Shown in pieces: positions 38,565 to 45,301 of a DNA stretch of 45,301 bases. Within the stretch, counting starts at the first letter, position 1. Each line of letters begins with the position of its first letter. The notes under the pieces were generated by a model. It was not told where the DNA came from. It saw only the letters and a list, made by a program, of their open reading frames with translations, and did no database searches. A program made the translations under genes and the position numbers. This stretch comes from SXXH01 sp041165735 (lineage in GTDB: Bacteria > Planctomycetota > UBA1135 > GCA-002686595), in NCBI GenBank assembly GCA_046341775.1, contig JBKDQQ010000131.1, positions 1-45,301 of the forward strand, read 5' to 3'.

Positions 38565-39436
38565 TCGAGTGGCTGGGATCGCTGCGCCGCAACCGCCGGT
38601 TGCTGCTCGGCCTCGTGGGACGCGACCTGCAGGCGCGCTACGTGGGCTCGGCCATGGGCTTCTTCTGGTCCGTGGTGTTCCCGTTCCTCAACCTGCTCGT
38701 CTACATGTTCGTCTTCCGCATGGTGCTGGGAGTGCGCTTCAGCGACGCCGCCAGCCCGGGGCAGACGGCCTTGTGGATGCTGTGCGGCATCACGATCTGG
38801 CAGGCCTTCGGCGAGACCATCTCGCGTTCGACGAACGCGCTGGTCGACAACCAGAACCTGATCCAGAAGGTCGTGTTCCCGAGCGAGATCCTGCCGGCGT
38901 ACCTGGCGCTCTCCGCGCTGGTGAACATGGCGATCGGCATCGCCATCGTGCTGCTGGGCGTGGCGTGGTTCGTGTGGATCTCGCCGGAGGAGGGCCTGGC
39001 GTCCTCGGAGGCGGCGCGTCGCGCGTTGGCGGCCGGCGATCCGTCGCACGCGCTGCGCTTCGGCCCGACGCTCGTGCTCGTGCCGCTGCTCGCCCTGCTG
39101 CAGGCGGCCTTCACCATCGGGCTCGGCACCTTGCTCGCGGCCTTCAACCTGTTCCTGCGCGACGTCTACCACCTCATCGGCGTGTTCGTCACGGTGTGGA
39201 TGTTCGCCACGCCGATCTTCTATCCGCCGGAGCTGGTGGAGAAGAAGGGCTACGGCTGGATGCTCGAGTGGAACCCGATGTACTGGATCATCGACGCGTG
39301 GCGCGGCGCGCTCCTGTTCGGCGAGTGGCCGGACTGGGCCGGCGTCCTGCGCTTCGCGCTGGTGGCGGTCGCGGCGCTGCTGCTCGGCACGGCCTTCTTC
39401 ATGCGGCAGAAGCCGCGCTTCCCCGATCTCCTCTGA
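38561..39436 (+). CDS. wzm: ABC-2 polysaccharide exporter permease (Wzm/TagG family)
   Basis: This is a 291-residue inner-membrane permease with about six membrane segments. Typical Wzm features are the N-terminal amphipathic stretch LLLGLVGRDLQARYVGSAMGFFWSVVFPFLNLLVYMFVF, the LIQKVVFPSEILP coupling region, FNLFLRDVYHLIGVFVTVWMFATPIFYPPELV and a late WNPMYWIIDAWRGALLFG. A hydrophilic insert (EEGLASSEAARRALAAGD) lies between segments 3 and 4. The GTG start overlaps the arginase stop. Together with the next gene it would export a lipid-linked glycan, such as O-antigen or a capsule-like chain, across the inner membrane. Confidence 0.92.
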   Translation: MIEWLGSLRRNRRLLLGLVGRDLQARYVGSAMGFFWSVVFPFLNLLVYMFVFRMVLGVRFSDAASPGQTALWMLCGITIWQAFGETISRSTNALVDNQNLIQKVVFPSEILPAYLALSALVNMAIGIAIVLLGVAWFVWISPEEGLASSEAARRALAAGDPSHALRFGPTLVLVPLLALLQAAFTIGLGTLLAAFNLFLRDVYHLIGVFVTVWMFATPIFYPPELVEKKGYGWMLEWNPMYWIIDAWRGALLFGEWPDWAGVLRFALVAVAALLLGTAFFMRQKPRFPDLL

Positions 39437-39443
39437 AGGTCCG

Positions 39444-40763
39444 ATGAAGCAGGGCAGCACGACCATCACGGGCGCCGACTCGAGCCGCGAAGGCGGCGCG
39501 GGCGGCTCGGCCGTCTCGTGCCGCGGCGTGTCCAAGGCCTACCGGATGTACGACAAGCCGTGGCACCGCGTGGCGGAGCTGCTGCTGCCCTCCGGCAAGC
39601 TGCACCGGGAGTACTGGGCGCTGCGCAACGTCTACCTCGACATCCCGCACGGCGCCACCGTCGGCATCATCGGCGAGAACGGCGCCGGCAAGTCGACCCT
39701 GCTCAAGGTGCTGACGGGCATCACGCGTCCCACCGAGGGCACCGTGGCCGTCCACGGGCGCGTGTCTTCGCTGCTGGAACTCGGCGCCGGCTTCCACCCG
39801 GAGTTCAGCGGGCGCGAGAACATCCGCCTGGCCTGTTCGATCCTCGGCATGTCCGAGGCGGAGATCGCCGAGCGCTTCGACAAGATCGTCGAGTTCAGCG
39901 AGCTGGCCGATTTCATCGACCGTCCGGTCAAGACCTACAGCTCGGGCATGTACGTGCGCCTCGGCTTCGCCGTGGCGTCCAGCGTCGATCCCGACATCCT
40001 GATCATCGACGAGGCGCTGTCGGTGGGCGACGAGCACTTCAAGGGCAAGTGCATCAACCGCCTGAACGAGTTCCGCGAGCAGGGCAAGACCACCATCTTC
40101 GTCAGCCACGACATGGGCGCGGTCAAGACGATGTGCCAGTGGGTCGTGCTGCTCGACCGCGGCGAGGTGCTCGAGCAGGGCAGCGCCGAGAAGGTCGCCG
40201 ACGAGTACTTGAAGCGCGCCAAGGCGCGCGGCAACGAGCGCCTGTCCGCCATCAACCGCGGCGCCAGCCAGTACCCGCGCTGGGGCACGGGCGAGATGCT
40301 GACGGAGGCGATCGAGATGCTCGACGCGCAGGGCGCCGCCGGGCACGTCTTCAAGACCGGCGAGCCCTTCCGCGTGCGCGTCGAGTGGACCGCGCACCGC
40401 GCCGCCAGGAACCCCGTGTTCGGCCTCGGCATCTACCGCTCCGACGGCACCTACGTGAACGGAGCCAACCACCATTGGCGCCGTTCGCCGATCGTGATCG
40501 ACGAGGTGCAGGCGGGCGAGCGGGGCGTGGTCGAGATGCGCTTCGACGCCATGCCCTTGCTGGCCGGCCAGTACTACCTCACCACCTTCCTCTACGACCA
40601 CTCGAAGGCGGCGCCCACCGCCATCGACCACCGCGAGCACGCCGTGGTCTTCGAGGTGGTCGACGCGGAGCGCCTGCAGCACGGGATGCTGTTCCTGCCC
40701 TCGTTCTGGAGCATCGAGCGGCGCCGCGGCGGCGAGGTGCTGCGATCGGAGAGCGAGGCGTGA
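39444..40763 (+). CDS. wzt: Polysaccharide exporter ATPase with C-terminal cargo-binding domain (Wzt-like)
   Basis: This 439-residue protein powers the Wzm-type permease. The ATPase half has GENGAGKST (77-85), the TYSSGMYVRLGFA signature (about 164 on), DPDILIIDEALSVGDEHFKGKC and the switch SHDMGAV. After a linker, residues ~290-425 form a beta-sandwich Wzt C-terminal domain (FRVRVEWTAHRAARNPVFGLGIYRSDGTYVNGANH, then LLAGQYYLTTFLYD). In E. coli O8/O9a and related systems this domain binds the modified non-reducing end of a finished chain before export. Its presence predicts that a chain-end modifying enzyme exists; the downstream methyltransferase gene, overlapping by GTGA, is the obvious candidate. 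Confidence 0.94.
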   Translation: MKQGSTTITGADSSREGGAGGSAVSCRGVSKAYRMYDKPWHRVAELLLPSGKLHREYWALRNVYLDIPHGATVGIIGENGAGKSTLLKVLTGITRPTEGTVAVHGRVSSLLELGAGFHPEFSGRENIRLACSILGMSEAEIAERFDKIVEFSELADFIDRPVKTYSSGMYVRLGFAVASSVDPDILIIDEALSVGDEHFKGKCINRLNEFREQGKTTIFVSHDMGAVKTMCQWVVLLDRGEVLEQGSAEKVADEYLKRAKARGNERLSAINRGASQYPRWGTGEMLTEAIEMLDAQGAAGHVFKTGEPFRVRVEWTAHRAARNPVFGLGIYRSDGTYVNGANHHWRRSPIVIDEVQAGERGVVEMRFDAMPLLAGQYYLTTFLYDHSKAAPTAIDHREHAVVFEVVDAERLQHGMLFLPSFWSIERRRGGEVLRSESEA

Positions 40764-43111
40764 AGGACGAAGAGGTCCTTTCGCTGCCCTTCGACCAGTA
40801 CCAGCGCTACCGGCTGGTGGCGGACATCGTCGGATTGGTCGAGGCGGACGGCCGCAAGCGCGCGATCCTCGACGTGGGCGGCCGGACCGGGCTGCTGCGC
40901 AGGTTCCTGCCGGGCCACGCCGTGACGCTCGTCGACGTCGAGCCGAGCGACATCCCCGACGTCGTGCTCGGCGACGGCCGCAAGTTGCCGTTCCCCGACA
41001 AGAGCTTCGACGTGGTCGCGGCCTTCGACACGTTGGAGCACGTGCCCAAGGAGGGGCGCGACGCCTTCGTCGACGAGTGTTCGCGCGTCGCGCGCGAGCA
41101 CGTGGTGCTGGTCGGGCCGTACGCGCATCCCGCGGTCGACGAGGCCGAGGAGCTGCTGCTGCGCTTCCTCGAGGACCACCTCGGCGAGAAGCACCGGTAC
41201 TTGCGCGAGCATCGCGCCAACACGCTGCCCTCGATGGAAGCGGTCGTCGAGCGGCTGCGGCGCGGAGGCGCGAAGGTCGCCACCATCGCGCACGGCAACG
41301 TCGAGCGCTGGCTCGGACTGATGTGCCTGTCGCTCTACATGGACCACGAGCCGCGGCTGCGGCCGCTGGCGACGCGCATGCACCGCTTCTGGAACGCGGC
41401 GCTGCACGAGTCGGACACGGGCGAGCCGGCCTATCGCCACGCCGTCGTGGCGAGCTTCGTCGGCGAGCCCCCGCGCGTCGCCTACGCGGCCAGGAGCGAC
41501 GCCTTGCCGCAGAAGGTGCTGGCGGGGGCGCGCGTGCTGTCGACCAAGCTCGTCGAGTTCGACGCGGCGCGCCGCGACTGGCGCGAGGAACGCGCGCGCC
41601 TGCGCGAAGTGGCGGACACGCTGCGGCACGACCTCGACGGGCACAAGCGCGCGTTGCAGGAGTCGCTGCGCCAGGAGCGGGACGCGCTCGAGGTCGTCGC
41701 CACGCTGCGCGCCGACCTGGCGGGCCACGCCGAGTCGCTGCGCGAGCAGACGGCGCTGCTCGCCACGGAGCGCGAGGCGGCCGAGCGCACGCGAACCGAA
41801 CTGGAGGCGGATGTCGCGCGGCACAAGGAAGTCGTGGCCGAGCGCGAGGCGCGCCTGCTGGAGCACTCCGTGGTGGAACGCGAGCTGCAGGAAGACCTGC
41901 GGCAGACGCGCGCGTCCTTGCTCGAGGTGCAGGCGGACCTCGAAGGGCACCGCGGGGTGGTCGCGGCCTTGCGCGCGGAGGAGTCGGCCCTGCGCCTCGC
42001 GCTGGGGGCCGTCGAGCAGGAGCTCGAGGCGACGCGCGAGCGCGCCGACGAACTCGAGCGTTCCGTGGCCGAGCACGTGCTCGTGCTGCGCGATCGCGAG
42101 CGGCGACTGGGGGAGTGGTCGCAGGTCGCTTCCGCCAAGGACGAGCTGCTCGCGGCGGAGGCCGAGGCGCGCGCGGCGCTCGAGCTGGATCTCGCCGGCC
42201 ACCGCGCGCTCGTCGCCGACTTGCGCGCGGACCTCGACGGGCATCGCGCGCTCGCCGCCACCTTGCGCGGCACCGTCGCCGCCCTCGAGTCCGACCTGCG
42301 CGCCGAGGCGGGCTTGCTCGTCGCGCAGCGCGCCGAAGGCGCGGCCCTGAAGCACGCGCTGGAAGGCGAACGCCTCAAGCTCGAACTCGCCGTGGAGCGC
42401 CAGCGCACGCTGGAGCAGTCCGTGGCGGAGCACCAGCAGGTGCTCGAGGATCGCGAACGCCGCCTCGCCGAGTGGTCGCAGGTCGCCTCCGCCAAGGACG
42501 CGTTGCTCGCGGCCGAGGGCGAGGCGCGCGCCACCCTCGAGCAGGACCTCGCCGGCCACAAGGCCCTCGTCGCCGAGCTGCGCGCCGACCTCGCGGGGCA
42601 CCGCGAGCTCGCCGCGGCGCTGCGCGTCGCGGTGGCCGCGTTGGAGGCCGACCTGCGGTCCGAGTCCGAGGCGCTGGTCGCCGAGCGGGGGACCAGCGCA
42701 GGACTGCGGCACGACCTCGCCGGCGAGCGGCTCAAGCTCGAGCTCGGCGCGGCGCGCGAGGCCGAGGTGGGCCGGCAGCTCGCCGAACATCGCGCCGTCG
42801 TGCGCGACCTCGCCGCCGACCTCGAAGGCCACCGGGCCGCGCTGGCCGCGGCGCGCGCCACCATCGACGACAAGGATGGCGAGTTGGAGCACCGCGCCAC
42901 CGTGCTGGCGCGCGAACAGGAGGACCACGCTGGCACGCGCGGCGAGTTGGCGCACGAGCGCCTCGTGCGGGCCGACTTGGAGGCGCAGGTCGAGCGCGCG
43001 CGCCAGGTCATCGCCGCGCAGGACGCCAAGATCGGCGAGCTGCGCGCGCACCTCTCGGACCGGCGCAAGAGCCTCAAGCGCGCGCTGTGGTTCAGGCGGC
43101 CCTTGCCCTGA
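40760..43111 (+). CDS. SAM-dependent methyltransferase with ~500-residue coiled coil (putative chain-capping ruler)
   Basis: This is a 783-residue protein. Residues ~1-215 are a class I methyltransferase: motif I ILDVGGRTGLLRRFLPG (36 on), acidic VDVEPSD, GDGRKLPFPDKSFDVVAAFDTLEHV and a VLVGPYAHP strand. From ~270 to ~770 the sequence is a near-continuous coiled coil dominated by Glu, Arg, Ala and Leu, with recurrent LAGHRALVADLRADL-type units and a 119-residue tandem duplication (435-553 and 554-672). The last 15 residues (RRKSLKRALWFRR) are a basic amphipathic end that could touch the membrane. The GTG start overlaps the Wzt stop. By analogy with WbdD, it may methylate the glycan end and set its length. 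No kinase domain is recognisable. Function is inference. Confidence 0.85.
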   Translation: MKDEEVLSLPFDQYQRYRLVADIVGLVEADGRKRAILDVGGRTGLLRRFLPGHAVTLVDVEPSDIPDVVLGDGRKLPFPDKSFDVVAAFDTLEHVPKEGRDAFVDECSRVAREHVVLVGPYAHPAVDEAEELLLRFLEDHLGEKHRYLREHRANTLPSMEAVVERLRRGGAKVATIAHGNVERWLGLMCLSLYMDHEPRLRPLATRMHRFWNAALHESDTGEPAYRHAVVASFVGEPPRVAYAARSDALPQKVLAGARVLSTKLVEFDAARRDWREERARLREVADTLRHDLDGHKRALQESLRQERDALEVVATLRADLAGHAESLREQTALLATEREAAERTRTELEADVARHKEVVAEREARLLEHSVVERELQEDLRQTRASLLEVQADLEGHRGVVAALRAEESALRLALGAVEQELEATRERADELERSVAEHVLVLRDRERRLGEWSQVASAKDELLAAEAEARAALELDLAGHRALVADLRADLDGHRALAATLRGTVAALESDLRAEAGLLVAQRAEGAALKHALEGERLKLELAVERQRTLEQSVAEHQQVLEDRERRLAEWSQVASAKDALLAAEGEARATLEQDLAGHKALVAELRADLAGHRELAAALRVAVAALEADLRSESEALVAERGTSAGLRHDLAGERLKLELGAAREAEVGRQLAEHRAVVRDLAADLEGHRAALAAARATIDDKDGELEHRATVLAREQEDHAGTRGELAHERLVRADLEAQVERARQVIAAQDAKIGELRAHLSDRRKSLKRALWFRRPLP
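42062..42775 (+). repeat. Tandem 357-bp (119-codon) duplication within the coiled-coil gene
   Basis: Unit 1 spans 42062-42418 and unit 2 spans 42419-42775, both starting at the codon for Ser of SVAEH. They share long blocks such as EWSQVASAKD, DLAGH(R/K)ALVA, VAALE(S/A)DLR and GERLKLEL. A third, partial unit begins at 42776 (QLAEHRAVVRDLAADLEGH). Exact multiples of a codon keep the frame and the heptad phase. Confidence 0.8.
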
Positions 43112-43122
43112 GTCGCGCTGCC

Positions 43123-43138
43123 GCGCCGCCTTCGGCGC
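43123..43138 (+). terminator. Hairpin after the coiled-coil methyltransferase gene
   Basis: GCGCCG (43123-43128) and CGGCGC (43133-43138) form a perfect 6-bp stem with a CCTT loop, 11 bases after the stop codon. It is a plausible end of the arginase-exporter-methyltransferase transcript. The remaining ~130 bp to mcsB hold no gene; GCTAGACC at 43253 is a -10-like word about 13 bases before the mcsB ATG. Confidence 0.4.
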
Positions 43139-43272
43139 CCGCTCCGCTCCGCGCCTCCCGGGCGGGCGGCCCTTCCCGCGCGGGGGACGATCGATCCCGC
43201 CAGTGGCGCCGCGCGCGGACGAGGGTGGCGCTCCCACGGCGCGTGGCGATGTGCTAGACCAGTGCCTCGATC

Positions 43273-44370
43273 ATGAGCCACCCGCCCATCGACCTCCTGC
43301 GCCTGGCCTCGCGCGTGGGCGGCTGGCTCGATCCCGAGGCGCCCGACGCCGATGTCGCGCTGTCCTGTCGCGTGCGGCTGGCGCGCAACCTCGAAGGCCT
43401 GCCCTTCGTGCACAAGCTCCCGCCGCAGCAGGCGCAGGAGATCTGCGCGCAACTGCGCGAGGTGCTGCTCGGACTGCGCTTCGAAGGCGAGACGCAGTGG
43501 GCGGAGATGGCCGCCGTTTCCCCGCTGCTGCGGCTCGTCCTGCGCGAGCGCCACCTCGTCTCGCGCGACCTGGCGCCGGGGGACGAAGGCGAGACCGGCC
43601 TGCCGGGGCGGGCGGTCGCCTTCGCGCCTTCCGAGCGGCTCTCCGTCATGGTCAACGAGGAGGACCACCTGCGCCTGCAGGCCATGGGGCGCGGGCTCGA
43701 GATCCAGGATTGCCTGCGACGCGCGCAGGAGCTCGACCGCGCGCTGGAAGGCGTGCTCTCCTTCGCGCACACGCGCGAGCTGGGCTACCTGACCGGATGC
43801 CCGACGAACGTCGGCACCGGCATGCGCGCCTCGGTGATGCTCCACCTCCCGGCGCTCGCCTTGTGCAAGAGCGAACTGGAGAAGGTCTTCACCGCCGCCG
43901 CGCGCACCGGCCTCGCCGTGCGCGGCCTGCACGGCGAAGGCTCGCGCGCGGCCGGCGACTTCTTCCAGGTCTCGAACCAGGTCACGCTGGGCCAAGGCGA
44001 GGAGCAGCTCATCTCCGACCTCTGCTCGATCGTGGTCGCGGTGGTGGACTTCGAGCGCCAGGTGCGGCGCACGCTGCTCGCCGAACAACGCGCCGCGCTG
44101 GTCGATCGCGTGTCGCGGGCCATGGGACTCCTGCGCACCGCCCGTTCCATGCAGACCGAGGTGGCGTTGGCGCACATGTCGACGCTGCGCCTGGGCGTCG
44201 CGCTCGGGCTCGTCGACAAGCCGGGTGTCGCGCTGCTGAACGAACTCTCCTTGCAGGTCCACAAGGGCCACTTGCAGGTGCTCGTGCAAGGCGAAGGCGA
44301 GTTGCTCGATCCCAGCGAGCGCGATCGCGCGCGGGCGCAGCATCTGCGACGCAGGTTGGCGCAGCGCTGA
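43273..44370 (+). CDS. mcsB: Protein arginine kinase McsB
   Basis: McsB phosphorylates arginine residues of proteins; in Bacillus this marks them for ClpCP degradation. The 365-residue product has the phosphagen-kinase catalytic domain: SCRVRLARNL (31-40), VNEEDHLR (127-134), GYLTGCPTNVGTGMR (171-185) and GEGSRAAGDFFQVSNQ (221-236). Near the C-terminus RDRARA (350-355) fits the RDxxRA pattern of the phosphoarginine-binding allosteric site, so it is likely a protein kinase rather than a free-arginine kinase. The activator McsA, the repressor CtsR and ClpC, its usual neighbours in Firmicutes, are absent from the window. Confidence 0.94.
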   Translation: MSHPPIDLLRLASRVGGWLDPEAPDADVALSCRVRLARNLEGLPFVHKLPPQQAQEICAQLREVLLGLRFEGETQWAEMAAVSPLLRLVLRERHLVSRDLAPGDEGETGLPGRAVAFAPSERLSVMVNEEDHLRLQAMGRGLEIQDCLRRAQELDRALEGVLSFAHTRELGYLTGCPTNVGTGMRASVMLHLPALALCKSELEKVFTAAARTGLAVRGLHGEGSRAAGDFFQVSNQVTLGQGEEQLISDLCSIVVAVVDFERQVRRTLLAEQRAALVDRVSRAMGLLRTARSMQTEVALAHMSTLRLGVALGLVDKPGVALLNELSLQVHKGHLQVLVQGEGELLDPSERDRARAQHLRRRLAQR

Positions 44371-44464
44371 CCCGCGGCGGGGCTGGAAGTTCCTTCCGAC
44401 CTTCGCCGGCGCGCGGCGGCGGGCGCGCTCAAGAAGCGGCCTTCGCGCGGTCGATGCCCGTGGG

Positions 44465-45301
44465 ATGCTGCCCATCCTGTGCCTCGCCCTCGTCGCGGAA
44501 GGCCCGCGCCTCGAGGCCGCTCGTGGTCGCGTGCTGTGCATCGACGCCGAGTCCGGCGCGCGCCGCCTTCCGAGCGGCGCCTTCGAGGCGCCCGAGGCCG
44601 GAGTGCTGGAGGCCGGCGCCGCCTCGAGCGTGCGCGTCTCCATCCGCGGGCGCATGGCGCTCGAGCTCGAGGGACCATCGTCGTTCGAATGGCGCGCCGC
44701 GCGCCACGACTTGTTGCGCGTGGCCAAGGCGCGCTGGGACTGGCGCGGCTCCCCGGGCGAGCTGGGCTTGCCGGGCGGATGGTCGTTGCGCGGCGGGCCC
44801 GGCGCCTACGAAATCGAGGCGCATGCGGAGGGCTATCTGCTGCGCAACCTCGCCGGCGCGCCCATCGAGGTGCTCGAGGCGGGCGCGCGAGTCCTCGTCG
44901 TGCAGGCGGGGGCGGCCGGACGCTTCTCGCCGCCGCGCGCGCAGGCGGCGGCGCCCGCGGCATGGGGAGCCCACGAGTGGCCGTGGCAGGCCGCCGCGCC
45001 CGCTCTTGAGCCGCGCCAATGGTGGCCCGCCGCCTTCGCTTGCGCCGACGTGGCGCCGCCGACGTTCCAAGCCAGGACCAGCGAGCCCATCCCACCGGTG
45101 GTCGCGCAACCATCGACGGATCCGCCGTCGCCCCGACCTGCGCCGGCCGAGGCCGACGGCCGACTCGAGGAGGAGCCGCGCCGCGCGGACGATCGCTGGC
45201 CGTCGTGGCTGCGCTCGCGCGTGCGAGGCCTCTTCGACGGGTTGCACGACCGATTCGAGGCCGCGCGCGGATGGTTCGCTCGCTGGCGTGCGCTCCACGC
45301 C
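44465..45301 (+). CDS. FecR-like / exported protein, 3' end cut by the window
   Basis: The frame is open for 279 codons from the ATG at 44465 to the window edge, with third positions almost all G or C as in its neighbours. The N-terminus (LPILCLALVAEG) is a short hydrophobic signal-like stretch. It is followed by RGRVLCIDAESG, VLEAGAASSVRVSIRGRMAL and LELEGPSSFEWRAARHDLLRV, which resemble a FecR-type beta domain with its 'property of coded surface' pattern. Later sequence is Trp/Pro/Ala-rich, then Arg/Trp-rich (WPSWLRSRVRGLFDG, WFARWRAL). No function can be given. The opposite-strand frame over the same bases looks like a shadow. It lies 94 bp after mcsB. Confidence 0.6.
   Translation, partial: MLPILCLALVAEGPRLEAARGRVLCIDAESGARRLPSGAFEAPEAGVLEAGAASSVRVSIRGRMALELEGPSSFEWRAARHDLLRVAKARWDWRGSPGELGLPGGWSLRGGPGAYEIEAHAEGYLLRNLAGAPIEVLEAGARVLVVQAGAAGRFSPPRAQAAAPAAWGAHEWPWQAAAPALEPRQWWPAAFACADVAPPTFQARTSEPIPPVVAQPSTDPPSPRPAPAEADGRLEEEPRRADDRWPSWLRSRVRGLFDGLHDRFEAARGWFARWRALHA

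Noticed and set aside
33844..43111. A single polysaccharide operon from the phosphomutase gene to the coiled-coil methyltransferase gene
   Set aside because: A hairpin, direct repeats and an unrelated HEAT-repeat gene separate the phosphomutase pair from the arginase-exporter cluster, so a shared pathway is possible but one transcript is not supported.
44429..45298. Minus-strand open frame at the right edge
   Set aside because: The translation is Arg/Ala/Gly-rich without domain features, whereas the plus-strand frame from 44465 has a signal-like N-terminus and a beta-domain pattern.

Overview
The window is a GC-rich bacterial chromosome segment; third codon positions are almost all G or C. 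It carries 34 protein genes, two of them cut by the window edges. I see no tRNA, rRNA, CRISPR array, insertion sequence or prophage, and no gene-free stretch longer than about 250 bases. The envelope is Gram-negative: Kdo transferase, RND tripartite pump, lipoproteins with signal peptidase II, O-antigen-type ABC exporter. The set also includes a McsB-type protein arginine kinase, a pseudopilin and few Shine-Dalgarno sites. Together this suggests a high-GC Planctomycetota-like lineage, but that placement is inference and no ribosomal marker is present.

Layout. 1-2193: the 3' part of a gamma-glutamyltransferase and a small zinc-ribbon gene on the minus strand. 2338-5653: uvrB and a GYF-AIM24 protein. 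5899-12065: an RND efflux operon (outer-membrane factor, membrane-fusion lipoprotein, AcrB-like pump, small DUF1761 membrane protein). 12127-16092: uvrC converging on an ABC-F ATPase. 16269-18713: a vanadium-haloperoxidase-like lipoprotein converging on a di-haem MauG-type peroxidase. 18765-20593 (minus): tyrosine recombinase and EamA exporter. 20838-23792: DksA/TraR-type regulator, lspA, pyrD and a response regulator with an unfamiliar N-terminal region. 23963-29626: secA, waaA (Kdo transferase) and metK. 29841-33735: pseudopilin, UbiA-type prenyltransferase, class I aminotransferase and tlyA. 33844-37556: phosphomannomutase/phosphoglucomutase, a small regulatory-domain lipoprotein and a HEAT-repeat exported protein. 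37650-43111: a coupled cluster of arginase, Wzm-type permease, Wzt-type ATPase with C-terminal cargo domain, and a methyltransferase carrying a roughly 500-residue coiled coil. 43273 to the end: McsB arginine kinase and the start of a FecR-like gene that runs off the window.

Two things stand out. First, an 18-bp interrupted inverted repeat, consensus TGTC-CAG-N4-TTT-GACA, occurs five times between 361 and 22820 and not (that I could find) in the other half. Inside genes it is encoded by clusters of AT-rich codons otherwise rare here, which points to selection on the DNA itself. Second, the Wzm/Wzt/methyltransferase-coiled-coil set has the architecture of the O8/O9a O-antigen chain-length system (Wzt cargo domain plus WbdD 'molecular ruler'), but without a recognisable kinase domain and with a 119-residue tandem duplication in the putative ruler.

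Short tandem repeats lie at or just beyond many stop codons, and several promoter-like -10 elements are so close to ATG that leaderless transcripts are likely.
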